DNA of 27,863 bases from CAMYLR01 sp041577935 (lineage in GTDB: Bacteria > Gemmatimonadota > Gemmatimonadetes > JACCXV01 > JAHWKZ01). The stretch spans positions 1 to 27,863 of the forward strand of contig JBFGIA010000021.1 in assembly GCA_041577935.1 (NCBI GenBank), given 5' to 3'. The notes under the pieces are model-generated. The model worked only from the letters and a program-made list of their open reading frames with translations, was not told the DNA's origin and did no database searches. Both the position numbers and the translations under genes were made by a program. Every line of letters begins with the position of its first letter. Position 1 is the first letter of the stretch. Below, in pieces: positions 20,760 through 27,863 of this stretch.

Positions 20760-23700
20760 ATGAGAGAGGTCCGTGTGTGGCGCACGTTTTTGTCGTGCGC
20801 CTTTTTCTTTGCCCTGATCGCTGCACCTGTGTCGGTGTTTGCGCAGGCGCAGGCGACAACGGGCGTTATCCGCGGCACGGTCACCGACCCCGAAGGGGCG
20901 CTCGTGACCGATGCCAGAATTGTCATTACGAACCGCGAAACCGGGTTCACTAGAACCGTCCAGACAAACGACATCGGAACGTTCGCGGCGCCGCAGCTGC
21001 CGGTGGGTCGGTACGACCTTCTCGTCCAGTCGCCATCGATGATCGGCGACGTGGCGGCCGAGAACCTCGCGGTCCGGCTCGGAGAAGCAGTCAACCTCGA
21101 TCTCCAATTCCAAGCACTCGAAGTACAGGAGATCGTTGCTGTCGTTGAGGCTCCTGTCATCGACACGTCAGACATCAGCTCGTCTCAACGGTTCGATAAA
21201 GACGTCGTCGAGGGGCTACCGAACAACGGTCGAAACTTCATCGACTTCACGCTGCTGACGCCGGGAGCGGCGATCGTCCAGGGTCCCGATGGCGAAGAGC
21301 TGTCGTTCAACGGGCAACGGGGGATCTTCAACAACGTCTCGGTGGATGGCGCCGACTTCAACAACCCGTTCTTTGGTGAGCAGCGGGGCGGCCAGCGGCC
21401 GGCGTTTACGTTCAATCAGGACGCGGTCGAGGAGATCGTCGTCGTGAGCTCGGGCGCTCCAGCCGAGTTCGGCCGTTCGGCCGGCGGGTTCGTTAACGTG
21501 CTGACCAAGTCGGGCACCAACGAGGTCGAGGGGTCGGTTCACTACTTCGGCCAGGCCGACGCGCTGTCATCGGACTTCGCGCGCGGTGGAGGCAACCCCG
21601 ATTTCACTCAGCATCAGTTCGGGTTCACACTCGGTGGCCCGATTCAGCGCGACAAGGCGTTCTTCTTCCTGTCGTATGACCAGCAGGAGTTCGACCAGAC
21701 GAAGCAGACGAACCGTGCCAGCACGGTAATCAGCCCGAGCGAGCTGGCGAAGCTGGACAACTTTCTGGAGGGCCGCTTCCCGCAGTTAGTGGACGAGTTC
21801 GGTCCGATCGATCGGACCGACGACGCCAGGGCATTCTTCGGCAAGCTCGACGTACTCCTGAACGAGAACAACAACTTCGAGGTGAAGTACAACTACACCA
21901 AGTCCGAGCAAATCAACGGCACGTTCGACGCCGATGCGTGGGGTCGAAGCGCAAACGGGATCGAGACCGACGAGAGCCATGCGGTGAACTTGGGGCTTTA
22001 CAGCCAGGTGTCGCCGACGCTGTCAAACGAGTTCCGGTTCCAGTGGGCGCGTGAGGACCGCGATCGGCCCTACGATGGACCAGAGATCAACCCGGGCCAA
22101 TCGTTCCCGGACACCGGCGCCGACTTCGCCGACGGCTTCCGGATCGGTTTGCCGTTCTTCCTCCCGATCGAGCCCGCGTTCGACACGCGGTTCCAGATCA
22201 ACGAAAACATGACGCTCTCTCGGGGGAACCACCTTTACAAGTTCGGCGCCGAGTGGAACCGGACGATGGTCGAGCAGACGTTCATCGGGTTCGCTTCTGG
22301 ACGGTACATCTTCGGCAGCGTTGACGGGTTCATCAACTACGTCGAGCAGGGGCCGATGTTCGTGGAGTGCTCCGACGGCTCGACCAGCAACGTTGGAGTT
22401 TGCCCGGCCGGGACGGACATCACCGGGCCACTACAGCTGTTCTTGCAGTTTGCCCCGGTGCCGCCGCTTACGACCGCCGAAGAAGCGGGCACACAGAGCT
22501 TCTCGGTCAATGAAGTCGCGTTCTACGTGCAAGATTCCTGGAACGCAAGCCCGAACCTGACACTCAACTACGGGCTCCGGTGGGAGGGGACGTGGCACCC
22601 GGAAAACGTGCCGCCCAGGGACCGGCTCTTCTACGAGCCGTTCATTGGCGAGACGAAGCTCGGCCAGAGGTTCCCGGCGGACGGTGAGTCGGCCAAAGAC
22701 GACCTGAACAACTTCCAGCCGCGGTTCGGGTTCACGTACGACGTCGGTGGCGAAGGCCGCCGGGTCTTGCGCGGCAACGCGGGTCTCTACTACGCGCGGA
22801 TCCCGATGCTCGTCTTTGCCCAACACCGCTCATCGAGCGGCGCGGTGGGGCAGACGATCTTCCGAAACAGCACGTTCAACGGTTTTGGCCTCACGCCTCC
22901 AGCCTACGGAGAGCTCATCAACACGGTTGGCGTCGAGCCGTTCCTGCCGGACATCCAGGTGCCGGAGGAAGATCTCGAGCTGCCGCGGACGTTCTCGACT
23001 TCGATCGAGTACGAGCAGGAGGTGGCTCCCGGGCTTGCGGCGTACTTCGAGTACGCGTTCTCGCGCACCGACAACATGTTCCGGTTCCAGAACGCGAACG
23101 ACGGGGTATTCGGGAGCCCGTGGGGAACTGGACTGCCCGCGGTACGCGGCCAGCCAGCCGGCGCTGCGGATACGACCAACGGGATCAACAACCTGACGGT
23201 TCTGAGAAGCGACGCCCACTCGATCTACAACGGGCTCACGTTCGGCATGAAGGGTGGAGTCTCGGATTGGCTCGACATGGCGGCCAACTACACGCTGTCG
23301 TGGGACAAGTCGGACGATGACAACGAGCGTGATCCGTTCACGTTCCGGCATGCGCGTGCGGACGACCTGGACGCCGAGTGGGGGTACAGCGACCGCGACC
23401 AGCGCCACCGGTTCAACGCCTACGCGTTGGTCCAGCTCCCGTACAACCTGTACTGGAACAACGTCTTTAGAGCGCAGTCGGCGCAGCCGATCTCGGAGAG
23501 CTGTGGCTCGAACAACCGGGGAACCGGCGAGCGGGCTGCCGCTCCGTCGGATCGGGTCTGTCCGGATGGGACGATCCTCGAGCGGAATACGCTCAGGAAG
23601 GACAACGAGTTCTTCTCTTGGGACATTCGCTTGTCCAAGATCGTGCCGTTCCAGGGCGGAGCCGGCTTGGAGCTGATCTTCGAGGTGTTCAACCTGTTGG

Positions 23701-23819
23701 ACACCGACAACTTCCAAGATCCGTCGATCGGATCGCTGCTGTTCAACTTCGACGGCACGTTCCAGAGCGGTCTCGGCGATCCACGCCGGGTCCAGCTGGG
23801 AGCGAAGCTCTTGTATTAG
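20760..23819 (+). CDS. Oar-like TonB-dependent receptor with carboxypeptidase-regulatory-like domain
   Basis: This 1019-residue outer-membrane protein imports a large nutrient with energy from TonB/ExbBD. ATG 20760 is preceded by GAGGAGG. A signal peptide (cleavage near VFAQAQ) leads to a carboxypeptidase D regulatory-like domain (about residues 34-118: GVIRGTVTDPEGALV, GTFAAPQLPVGRYDLLV). A plug domain follows with LPNNGRNFIDFTLLTPGA, FNGQRGIFNNVSVDGADFNNPFF and GRSAGGFVNVLTKSGTNE, then a long beta barrel rich in aromatic turns. It ends in VQLGAKLLY, with a terminal aromatic residue as usual for barrel insertion. This architecture is abundant in Acidobacteriota and Bacteroidota. I see no clear TonB box, and no adjacent SusD or binding lipoprotein to indicate substrate. 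Confidence 0.93.
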   Translation: MREVRVWRTFLSCAFFFALIAAPVSVFAQAQATTGVIRGTVTDPEGALVTDARIVITNRETGFTRTVQTNDIGTFAAPQLPVGRYDLLVQSPSMIGDVAAENLAVRLGEAVNLDLQFQALEVQEIVAVVEAPVIDTSDISSSQRFDKDVVEGLPNNGRNFIDFTLLTPGAAIVQGPDGEELSFNGQRGIFNNVSVDGADFNNPFFGEQRGGQRPAFTFNQDAVEEIVVVSSGAPAEFGRSAGGFVNVLTKSGTNEVEGSVHYFGQADALSSDFARGGGNPDFTQHQFGFTLGGPIQRDKAFFFLSYDQQEFDQTKQTNRASTVISPSELAKLDNFLEGRFPQLVDEFGPIDRTDDARAFFGKLDVLLNENNNFEVKYNYTKSEQINGTFDADAWGRSANGIETDESHAVNLGLYSQVSPTLSNEFRFQWAREDRDRPYDGPEINPGQSFPDTGADFADGFRIGLPFFLPIEPAFDTRFQINENMTLSRGNHLYKFGAEWNRTMVEQTFIGFASGRYIFGSVDGFINYVEQGPMFVECSDGSTSNVGVCPAGTDITGPLQLFLQFAPVPPLTTAEEAGTQSFSVNEVAFYVQDSWNASPNLTLNYGLRWEGTWHPENVPPRDRLFYEPFIGETKLGQRFPADGESAKDDLNNFQPRFGFTYDVGGEGRRVLRGNAGLYYARIPMLVFAQHRSSSGAVGQTIFRNSTFNGFGLTPPAYGELINTVGVEPFLPDIQVPEEDLELPRTFSTSIEYEQEVAPGLAAYFEYAFSRTDNMFRFQNANDGVFGSPWGTGLPAVRGQPAGAADTTNGINNLTVLRSDAHSIYNGLTFGMKGGVSDWLDMAANYTLSWDKSDDDNERDPFTFRHARADDLDAEWGYSDRDQRHRFNAYALVQLPYNLYWNNVFRAQSAQPISESCGSNNRGTGERAAAPSDRVCPDGTILERNTLRKDNEFFSWDIRLSKIVPFQGGAGLELIFEVFNLLDTDNFQDPSIGSLLFNFDGTFQSGLGDPRRVQLGAKLLY

Positions 23820-23845
23820 TAACTGAGACTTTCTGAGTAGTGGGT

Positions 23846-23880
23846 GAGCCCCGTCGCATCCGCGGCGGGGCTCGTTCGTT
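23846..23880 (+). terminator. Intrinsic terminator after the TonB-dependent receptor
   Basis: GAGCCCCGTCGC at 23846-23857 pairs with GCGGCGGGGCTC at 23862-23873 (12 bp with one G-U) around loop ATCC, then GTTCGTTT. It lies 26 bases after the receptor's stop. The converging gene ends at 23881, so the hairpin could also act on the other strand, though less T-rich there. Confidence 0.82.
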
Positions 23881-25083
23881 TCAGGTCGCGGCTCGAGCCA
23901 GCCGATACGCGAAACTAAGCCGCCAGGCTTGACTGGCGGGTGCGAGGTCACCGGTGACGGCGGCCAGCGTTCCCGCCAGCTCGGGATCACGACGCAGCGC
24001 GCGGGTGACGCGCCGGTTCAGCCACGGACGGTCGATGATGTGTTGTATGGCGACGCTCACGCGTCTTTTGGCGACGAACTCGCGCGCCCGAAGACGGTCA
24101 TAGTCAACCAGCGCTGAGCGGTCGACGTCGCCGGCTGACAGAGCACGTGCGGCGACACCGGCGGCAAGGTCGGCGCTCGCCAACGCCAGATAGATCCCCT
24201 GACCGGTGAATGGATCCAGGAACAACGCGCTGTCACCGACCAGCAACGCGCCGTTTGTTGTGGCGCGCGAGGTGATGAGTGGCGTGATGTCGGTCGCCAT
24301 GACGGGCTCGGCACGCTGGCCGGTGAGCCAGCGGGTAAGCGCTGGGCGTTGCTGCAGCACCTCGTCGTAGACGAGCGTCGGGTCGGGAGACCGCTGAAGA
24401 GCGGCTTGGGGCACTACGCAGTTGACGTTGACGCGCGCGCCCTCGACCGGAGCGGCCGCAACGTAGCCCGAGCGGCCGACGTGGAGCTCGCATTTGGTCG
24501 CTGGCGGCTCGCCGTTAGCGGTCCAGTGAGCCAACAGATCGATCCGGCGGCGACGGGAGCGGCGCTGAAGTCCCAAGGTGCGGGCGACCGGACAGTTCCG
24601 GCCCCCGGCGCCGACCACGAGCCGCGCTCGTGTCGTACCGTGCCCTCCGTCTCCGTCTCGCGTGGTCACACCGACGACCCGACCCCGCTCGAAGACAAGA
24701 TCATCGACCCCGATGCCTTCTCGGACTTCGGCCCCGGCCGATCTGGCTCCGTCCAGCAGGATCGCGTCGAGCTTTCGGCGTGAGAGCGCGTACCCCCACG
24801 CTGGAGCGTCACCATCTTCGGGAAACACCAGATCGAGTTGTTGATCGCCACCGAAGATCCGAACCTGGTCGAGCCGCTTCGCACCCGCCGCATCGATCGC
24901 CTCGCGTACGCCGAGGTGTTCCAGCAGCGGCGTCGCCGCCGGACTCAGAAACTCGCCACACGCTTTGTCGCGAGGGAACCGCGCCCGATCGAGCACGCAG
25001 ACGTCGAATCCGGCGCGGACCAAGTGGATTGCGGTAGCTGCCCCAGCCGGGCCAGCGCCGACGACGACGACGTCACGAATCAT
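23881..25083 (-). CDS. Geranylgeranyl-reductase-like FAD oxidoreductase
   Basis: This 400-residue flavoprotein has a Rossmann dinucleotide fold at the start (VVVVGAGPAGAATAIHL, GxGxxG at residues 9-14), then PRDKACGEFLSP, the KxCG signature of the geranylgeranyl reductase and p-hydroxybenzoate-hydroxylase-like group. The second FAD motif, LLVGDSALFLDPFTGQGI, follows near residue 280. Members saturate isoprenoid chains in lipids, chlorophyll and menaquinone (MenJ) or oxidise other hydrophobic substrates. I set ATG 25083 because the first strand starts right there; the open frame extends to 25152 over the preceding gene. It overlaps that methyltransferase by 4 bases. A role on menaquinone or lipid side chains is plausible but unproved. 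Confidence 0.88.
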   Translation of the reverse strand: MIRDVVVVGAGPAGAATAIHLVRAGFDVCVLDRARFPRDKACGEFLSPAATPLLEHLGVREAIDAAGAKRLDQVRIFGGDQQLDLVFPEDGDAPAWGYALSRRKLDAILLDGARSAGAEVREGIGVDDLVFERGRVVGVTTRDGDGGHGTTRARLVVGAGGRNCPVARTLGLQRRSRRRRIDLLAHWTANGEPPATKCELHVGRSGYVAAAPVEGARVNVNCVVPQAALQRSPDPTLVYDEVLQQRPALTRWLTGQRAEPVMATDITPLITSRATTNGALLVGDSALFLDPFTGQGIYLALASADLAAGVAARALSAGDVDRSALVDYDRLRAREFVAKRRVSVAIQHIIDRPWLNRRVTRALRRDPELAGTLAAVTGDLAPASQAWRLSFAYRLARAAT

Positions 25084-25814
25084 CGATCGGTTCCCGAGAG
25101 ACGGGCGCCAACCAACGTCATCCGATACGGAAACGTGCGCGTTATATGCCACCTAAAATCGCTGTGCCCTCTCTGTTCCATCGTGCGAGCGATCGCTTCC
25201 AGCTCACGTGGAACGAACGATTTGGAAACCGACAGCGGGCCATCGTGACGGATGAGTCGGTTTGTGCTTAACGCACGGGTCAGGCCCCAAATCGAAGCCT
25301 GGGCAAGGCGCGAGCGAACGAGGTCGTTGACGATCACCAACCGTCGGCTGACGCGACACATCTCGGCTAACAGGTCGCACGCTCGGGCCATCGACAGGTG
25401 GTGAAAAAACGCGGCTGAGTGTACGAGATCGAAGCTCCGATCTTGAAATGGTAACGCCAATGCGTCACCGCGGATCGAGAGCAGACCATTGAGCTGACGG
25501 TCTTGCGCCAACCGCACCGTAACCGGGTGCCAGTCGACCATGTACACGCGGGATCGAGCGCCACGCGACCCAGCCCAATCGAGGAACTGCTCGGCGTAAT
25601 CGCCGTCACCCCCGGCGACATCGAGGATCGTTGCTGGCCCGGATCTGCCGGTCCAACGGTCGAGTGGCTCAAACGTCGCACGGAACCCTCCCAACCACCG
25701 ATTGACCAATCCCAACTCGTGGTAGCACTCGACGATCTCTTCTTCCGATCCATGGCCGTCATCCAACAGCTCGACCGCTTCTTCGCCGCGGCGGCCCGAA
25801 AACCACGCGCTCAC
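25080..25814 (-). CDS. Class I SAM-dependent methyltransferase in the flavoprotein cassette
   Basis: This 244-residue methyltransferase starts at GTG 25814, which overlaps the previous stop (GTGA). Upstream frame to 26183 lies across the secreted-protein gene and is not coding. Motif I is TILDVAGGDGDYAEQFLDWA at residues 62-81, followed by VYMVDWHPVTVRLAQDR, GDALALPFQDRSFDLVHSAA and RRLVIVNDLVRS, the Methyltransf_11/25 pattern. These features resemble UbiE/MenG-like and polyketide-tailoring methyltransferases. MenG itself would carry different flanking signatures, so I leave it unnamed. The adjacent reductase and flanking 4-base overlaps imply the two act on one molecule, a lipid or quinone by inference. 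Confidence 0.87.
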   Translation of the reverse strand: MSAWFSGRRGEEAVELLDDGHGSEEEIVECYHELGLVNRWLGGFRATFEPLDRWTGRSGPATILDVAGGDGDYAEQFLDWAGSRGARSRVYMVDWHPVTVRLAQDRQLNGLLSIRGDALALPFQDRSFDLVHSAAFFHHLSMARACDLLAEMCRVSRRLVIVNDLVRSRLAQASIWGLTRALSTNRLIRHDGPLSVSKSFVPRELEAIARTMEQRGHSDFRWHITRTFPYRMTLVGARLSGTDR

Positions 25815-26455
25815 GGTCGAGGGTTGGTGGGAGGGACCGGGCGCAGAGCGGTCACCGGGCGGCCGATCCAAGTTTCGCCGCGGGTTGCGGCGAGACCAAA
25901 AAGCGGGCGCCAGATCCGGAACCACGGCGAGGATACCGCTACCATCTGCCGCGGCCGGACGGTCCACGAAGCGGGGTCGCATGCCGGTTCCGTGCACGCC
26001 GGCTGAAACGTGATGTCGAAGATCTCGTCGATCGCGTGAGGTGCCCGGTAATCGACCGCGTACTCCGTCCTGCGCTTGGTATCGATCGTCCGAAAGAGCA
26101 TGAAGTCCGGAGTCAGGTCGGCGTCGATGTCGAACAGCATCGCCACGTACTCGATGTTGTAGGCTTGGCGAACCGAGAACCACAGGTAGCGGCGATCACC
26201 GGGATCGATTCCGAACCCCACCGATTTGGGTTGTCCGCCGAACTCTCCAGTGAGATACACACCGGTGATCGTGTCGTTCGCAAACGCTTCTAGTCGGACC
26301 CCACCGTTCGGTGAGGTGAGAATCGAATCCACCGCGGCAGCGGCATAACGAATCTCGAAGGGGATCGTCTGGAGCATCTCGACCTGATCCTGAGCCGAGG
26401 CCACCGTCGAAGTGAGAGAAATCGACACGACCGCTAGCGCCCATCGCCATTTCAT
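25811..26455 (-). CDS. Secreted hypothetical protein (214 aa)
   Basis: The protein has a signal peptide of about 21 residues (WALAVVSISLTSTVASAQ). The mature part has an even strand-like pattern, with an aromatic, acidic centre (GDRRYLWFSVRQAYNIEYV, MLFDIDADLTPDF, MLFRTID) and two cysteines in FQPACTEPACDP that may bridge in the periplasm. It resembles a beta-sandwich or beta-rich lipid-binding domain, but I do not recognise the family. It overlaps both neighbours by 4 bases (ATGA at 26452-26455, GTGA at 25811-25814). It would therefore be made with the transporter, methyltransferase and flavoprotein, and may handle their product outside the cytoplasm. Confidence 0.75.
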   Translation of the reverse strand: MKWRWALAVVSISLTSTVASAQDQVEMLQTIPFEIRYAAAAVDSILTSPNGGVRLEAFANDTITGVYLTGEFGGQPKSVGFGIDPGDRRYLWFSVRQAYNIEYVAMLFDIDADLTPDFMLFRTIDTKRRTEYAVDYRAPHAIDEIFDITFQPACTEPACDPASWTVRPRQMVAVSSPWFRIWRPLFGLAATRGETWIGRPVTALRPVPPTNPRP

Positions 26456-27585
26456 GATCGAACTCGCGCCTGCTGAGGTACCGGTATCTCGGAACGCCAG
26501 CCGAGTCCGACCAAAAACAGTGCGACCGCAACCAGCGGGACCACGGCCATTCCGTTCATGAGCGTGGGTATGCCGGCGCGGGCCACGATCGGGCCGGACA
26601 CGAGCCCGCCCAAGCCCATCCCGAGATCGAATGCCGCCAGGAAGAAGTTGAGCACCATGCCTCGCGCGCGCTCCGAGACATCATTGGCGACTAATCCGTA
26701 GAGCGCCGGCCAGAGAATCGCAAAGCCCATCCCGAAGACCACCGCCGCGCCGAGCATCGAAGCCCGTCCCTGGATCAGCGGCAATGACGCGATTCCCAAT
26801 GCGTGGATCACGAGCCCGCTCCAAACCATCGGGCGATCGTCAACGGTTCTTGCCACACGTGCGATAATTACCCGCACGACAACCGATGTGATCGCGTGGA
26901 CGACAAAAAACAGGCTGAAGTCGCCAGGACGTCGTTGTTCCAACAGGATCGGCAAGAACGCGAATACGGCACCGACGGTCAGCGTAGTGAGCAACAGCGT
27001 CGCGGTCGGCACCACGACTTGACGACGTGAGATCGCGGCGCGGTAGTGTCCAGGTTGATCCGCCGTTGAGGCTCGCTCCGGTTCTCGCAGCGCGGCGGCG
27101 AGTACAGCCGACGCCACAGCCGTTGCAGCGACCGTCCAGAAAAGCGCCGCGTACCCGAACCGGTTCGCGATCTCGATACCGACCGGCGCGCCGACGGCAA
27201 ACGCGAGCGTGGTCGCGGCCGAGAGGTACCCCATGAACTCAGTCCGTCGCTCGGGGGGTGATAAGTCGGTCGCCAGCGTCACCCAACCGCCGGTAAAGGC
27301 CGACAGACCGACGCCATGGATCACGCGCACCGCGACCAACAGTGCAACCGCCGTGAGCCACAAGTAGAGCGGCGCCATCGCTGCCGCCAGCGCGCCTCCG
27401 AGGATCAGCACCACGCGCCGGCCCCGCGTGTCGAGCAGCCGCCCGACCACGGGGCGCACGACCAATACGCCAAACGAAAAGACGCCGACGACCAACCCGA
27501 CGTCGACCGGCGAGCCACCCAGATCGCGGACGTAGAGCGGCAACGTCGGTATCAGCAGGCCGATCGATACGAAGAACCCCACCAT
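26452..27585 (-). CDS. MFS transporter
   Basis: This major-facilitator protein has about 12 hydrophobic segments and motif A in the loop after helix 2 (GRLLDTRGRRVVL). The second half starts around ATLLLTTLTVGAVFAFLP. The fold resembles drug/sugar efflux members, but the substrate is unknown. The start is unclear. ATG 27585 is the first canonical codon in frame inside the likely coding region, yet it lies within helix 1; the natural helix begins about 10 residues earlier (LKLRELGLLLGS). Between 27585 and the upstream gene's stop there is no ATG, GTG or TTG in frame, and the open frame to 27777 lies over that gene. A rare start codon is possible. It is coupled to the secreted-protein gene by ATGA. 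Confidence 0.88.
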   Translation of the reverse strand: MVGFFVSIGLLIPTLPLYVRDLGGSPVDVGLVVGVFSFGVLVVRPVVGRLLDTRGRRVVLILGGALAAAMAPLYLWLTAVALLVAVRVIHGVGLSAFTGGWVTLATDLSPPERRTEFMGYLSAATTLAFAVGAPVGIEIANRFGYAALFWTVAATAVASAVLAAALREPERASTADQPGHYRAAISRRQVVVPTATLLLTTLTVGAVFAFLPILLEQRRPGDFSLFFVVHAITSVVVRVIIARVARTVDDRPMVWSGLVIHALGIASLPLIQGRASMLGAAVVFGMGFAILWPALYGLVANDVSERARGMVLNFFLAAFDLGMGLGGLVSGPIVARAGIPTLMNGMAVVPLVAVALFLVGLGWRSEIPVPQQARVRS

Positions 27586-27649
27586 CGAGCCGAGCAGTAG
27601 GCCCAGCTCGCGGAGCTTTAGCGGCGGATGCGGGTTTGGCTGCGTCGCC

Positions 27650-27863
27650 CTAGGCGGTCTTCCGCCGCGCGATCGTCTTGGGCTGGAGAAACAGCAACAA
27701 GTAGTCGCGGCCACCGGCCTTGGAATCCGTGCCTGACATGTTGAACCCGCCGAACGGGTGCACACCGACCAGGGCACCGGTGCATTTGCGATTGATGTAC
27801 AGGTTGCCGACGTGAAACTCTTCCTCGGCCGGGGTGATTTTCTGCTCGTCGGTAGTGTACACA
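27650..27863 (-). CDS. Delta-1-pyrroline-5-carboxylate dehydrogenase, C-terminal fragment
   Basis: Only the last 70 codons are in the window; the frame is open through its right edge. The sequence FHVGNLYINRKCTGALVG followed by HPFGGFNMSGTDSKAGG and YLLLFLQPKTI is the C-terminal signature of L-glutamate gamma-semialdehyde dehydrogenase, the proline-catabolic aldehyde dehydrogenase (PutA C-terminal domain or stand-alone RocA type). It oxidises glutamate semialdehyde to glutamate with NAD+. The NRKCTGALVG loop contacts substrate in relatives. The stop is at 27650-27652, 64 bases before the MFS start used here. Whether it is fused to proline dehydrogenase cannot be told. Confidence 0.88.
   Translation of the reverse strand, partial: VYTTDEQKITPAEEEFHVGNLYINRKCTGALVGVHPFGGFNMSGTDSKAGGRDYLLLFLQPKTIARRKTA

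Noticed and set aside
22830..23990. 386-codon open frame on the minus strand opposite the TonB-dependent receptor
   Set aside because: Composition is Arg/Val/Glu-rich without any domain, and the receptor on the plus strand is unambiguous.
25815..26183. N-terminal extension of the cassette methyltransferase
   Set aside because: It is opposite in frame to the secreted-protein gene on the same strand; the GTGA overlap and family length favour GTG 25814.
1..27863. CRISPR arrays, insertion sequences, tRNA or rRNA genes, prophage or defence genes
   Set aside because: No spaced direct repeats, transposase or integrase motifs, or tRNA-like cloverleafs with a CCA-type end were seen while reading both strands.

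Overview
The window reads as a chromosomal segment of a GC-rich (roughly 60-65% by eye) Gram-negative bacterium that makes menaquinone by the futalosine route. A 1019-residue Oar-like TonB-dependent receptor with an N-terminal carboxypeptidase-regulatory-like domain, many predicted lipoproteins and secreted proteins, and an OmpA-family protein show an outer membrane. Together with the futalosine pathway and an Aquifex-type aconitase this fits Acidobacteriota or a neighbouring uncultured phylum best. That placement is an inference; there is no rRNA or other marker to fix it. Coding density is high and no gene-free stretch reaches 300 bases.

Layout. 1-609: 3' end of an aconitase. 621-1079: a small rhodanese-domain lipoprotein whose frame is interrupted once, by a TGA placed where close relatives have the second Cys of a CxCP motif; this looks like a selenocysteine codon and is the most interesting observation here. 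1108-1234: a long imperfect palindrome. 1243-3479: an acyl-CoA dehydrogenase and a lipoprotein. 3480-7717: a tightly packed run of UbiA-type prenyltransferase (mqnP), UbiX-type flavin prenyltransferase, UbiD-type decarboxylase and a SAM methyltransferase, ending near a 29-codon mini-ORF and a terminator. 7920-8348: a secreted hypothetical protein on the minus strand. 8474-10441: mqnE and mqnA. 10438-12049 (minus): a rhomboid protease and a small 5'-3' exonuclease-like protein. 12109-13293: mqnC. 13276-15145 (minus): mqnD, a PrcB-like lipoprotein and a PNPOx-fold flavoprotein. 15319-16619: a tandem pair of deoxynucleoside kinases. 16616-17860 (minus): an OmpA-family protein. 17998-20643: TPR protein, a second UbiA-family enzyme and a YheT-type hydrolase. 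20760-23819: the TonB-dependent receptor, followed by a terminator. 23881-27863 (minus): a cassette with 4-base overlaps (MFS transporter, secreted protein, methyltransferase, geranylgeranyl-reductase-like flavoprotein) downstream of the 3' end of a delta-1-pyrroline-5-carboxylate dehydrogenase.

How they fit together. MqnA dehydrates chorismate, MqnE joins the product to SAM to give aminofutalosine, MqnC cyclises the dehypoxanthinyl intermediate, and MqnD releases 1,4-dihydroxy-6-naphthoate. The UbiA, UbiX and UbiD homologues would then prenylate and decarboxylate it. Only the nucleosidase step (MqnB or an MTA/SAH nucleosidase) and the final MenG/UbiE-type methylation are not clearly present. 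The second UbiA, the geranylgeranyl-reductase homologue and two methyltransferases of unknown substrate suggest further isoprenoid or quinone chemistry encoded nearby, but that link is inferred from position and family only.
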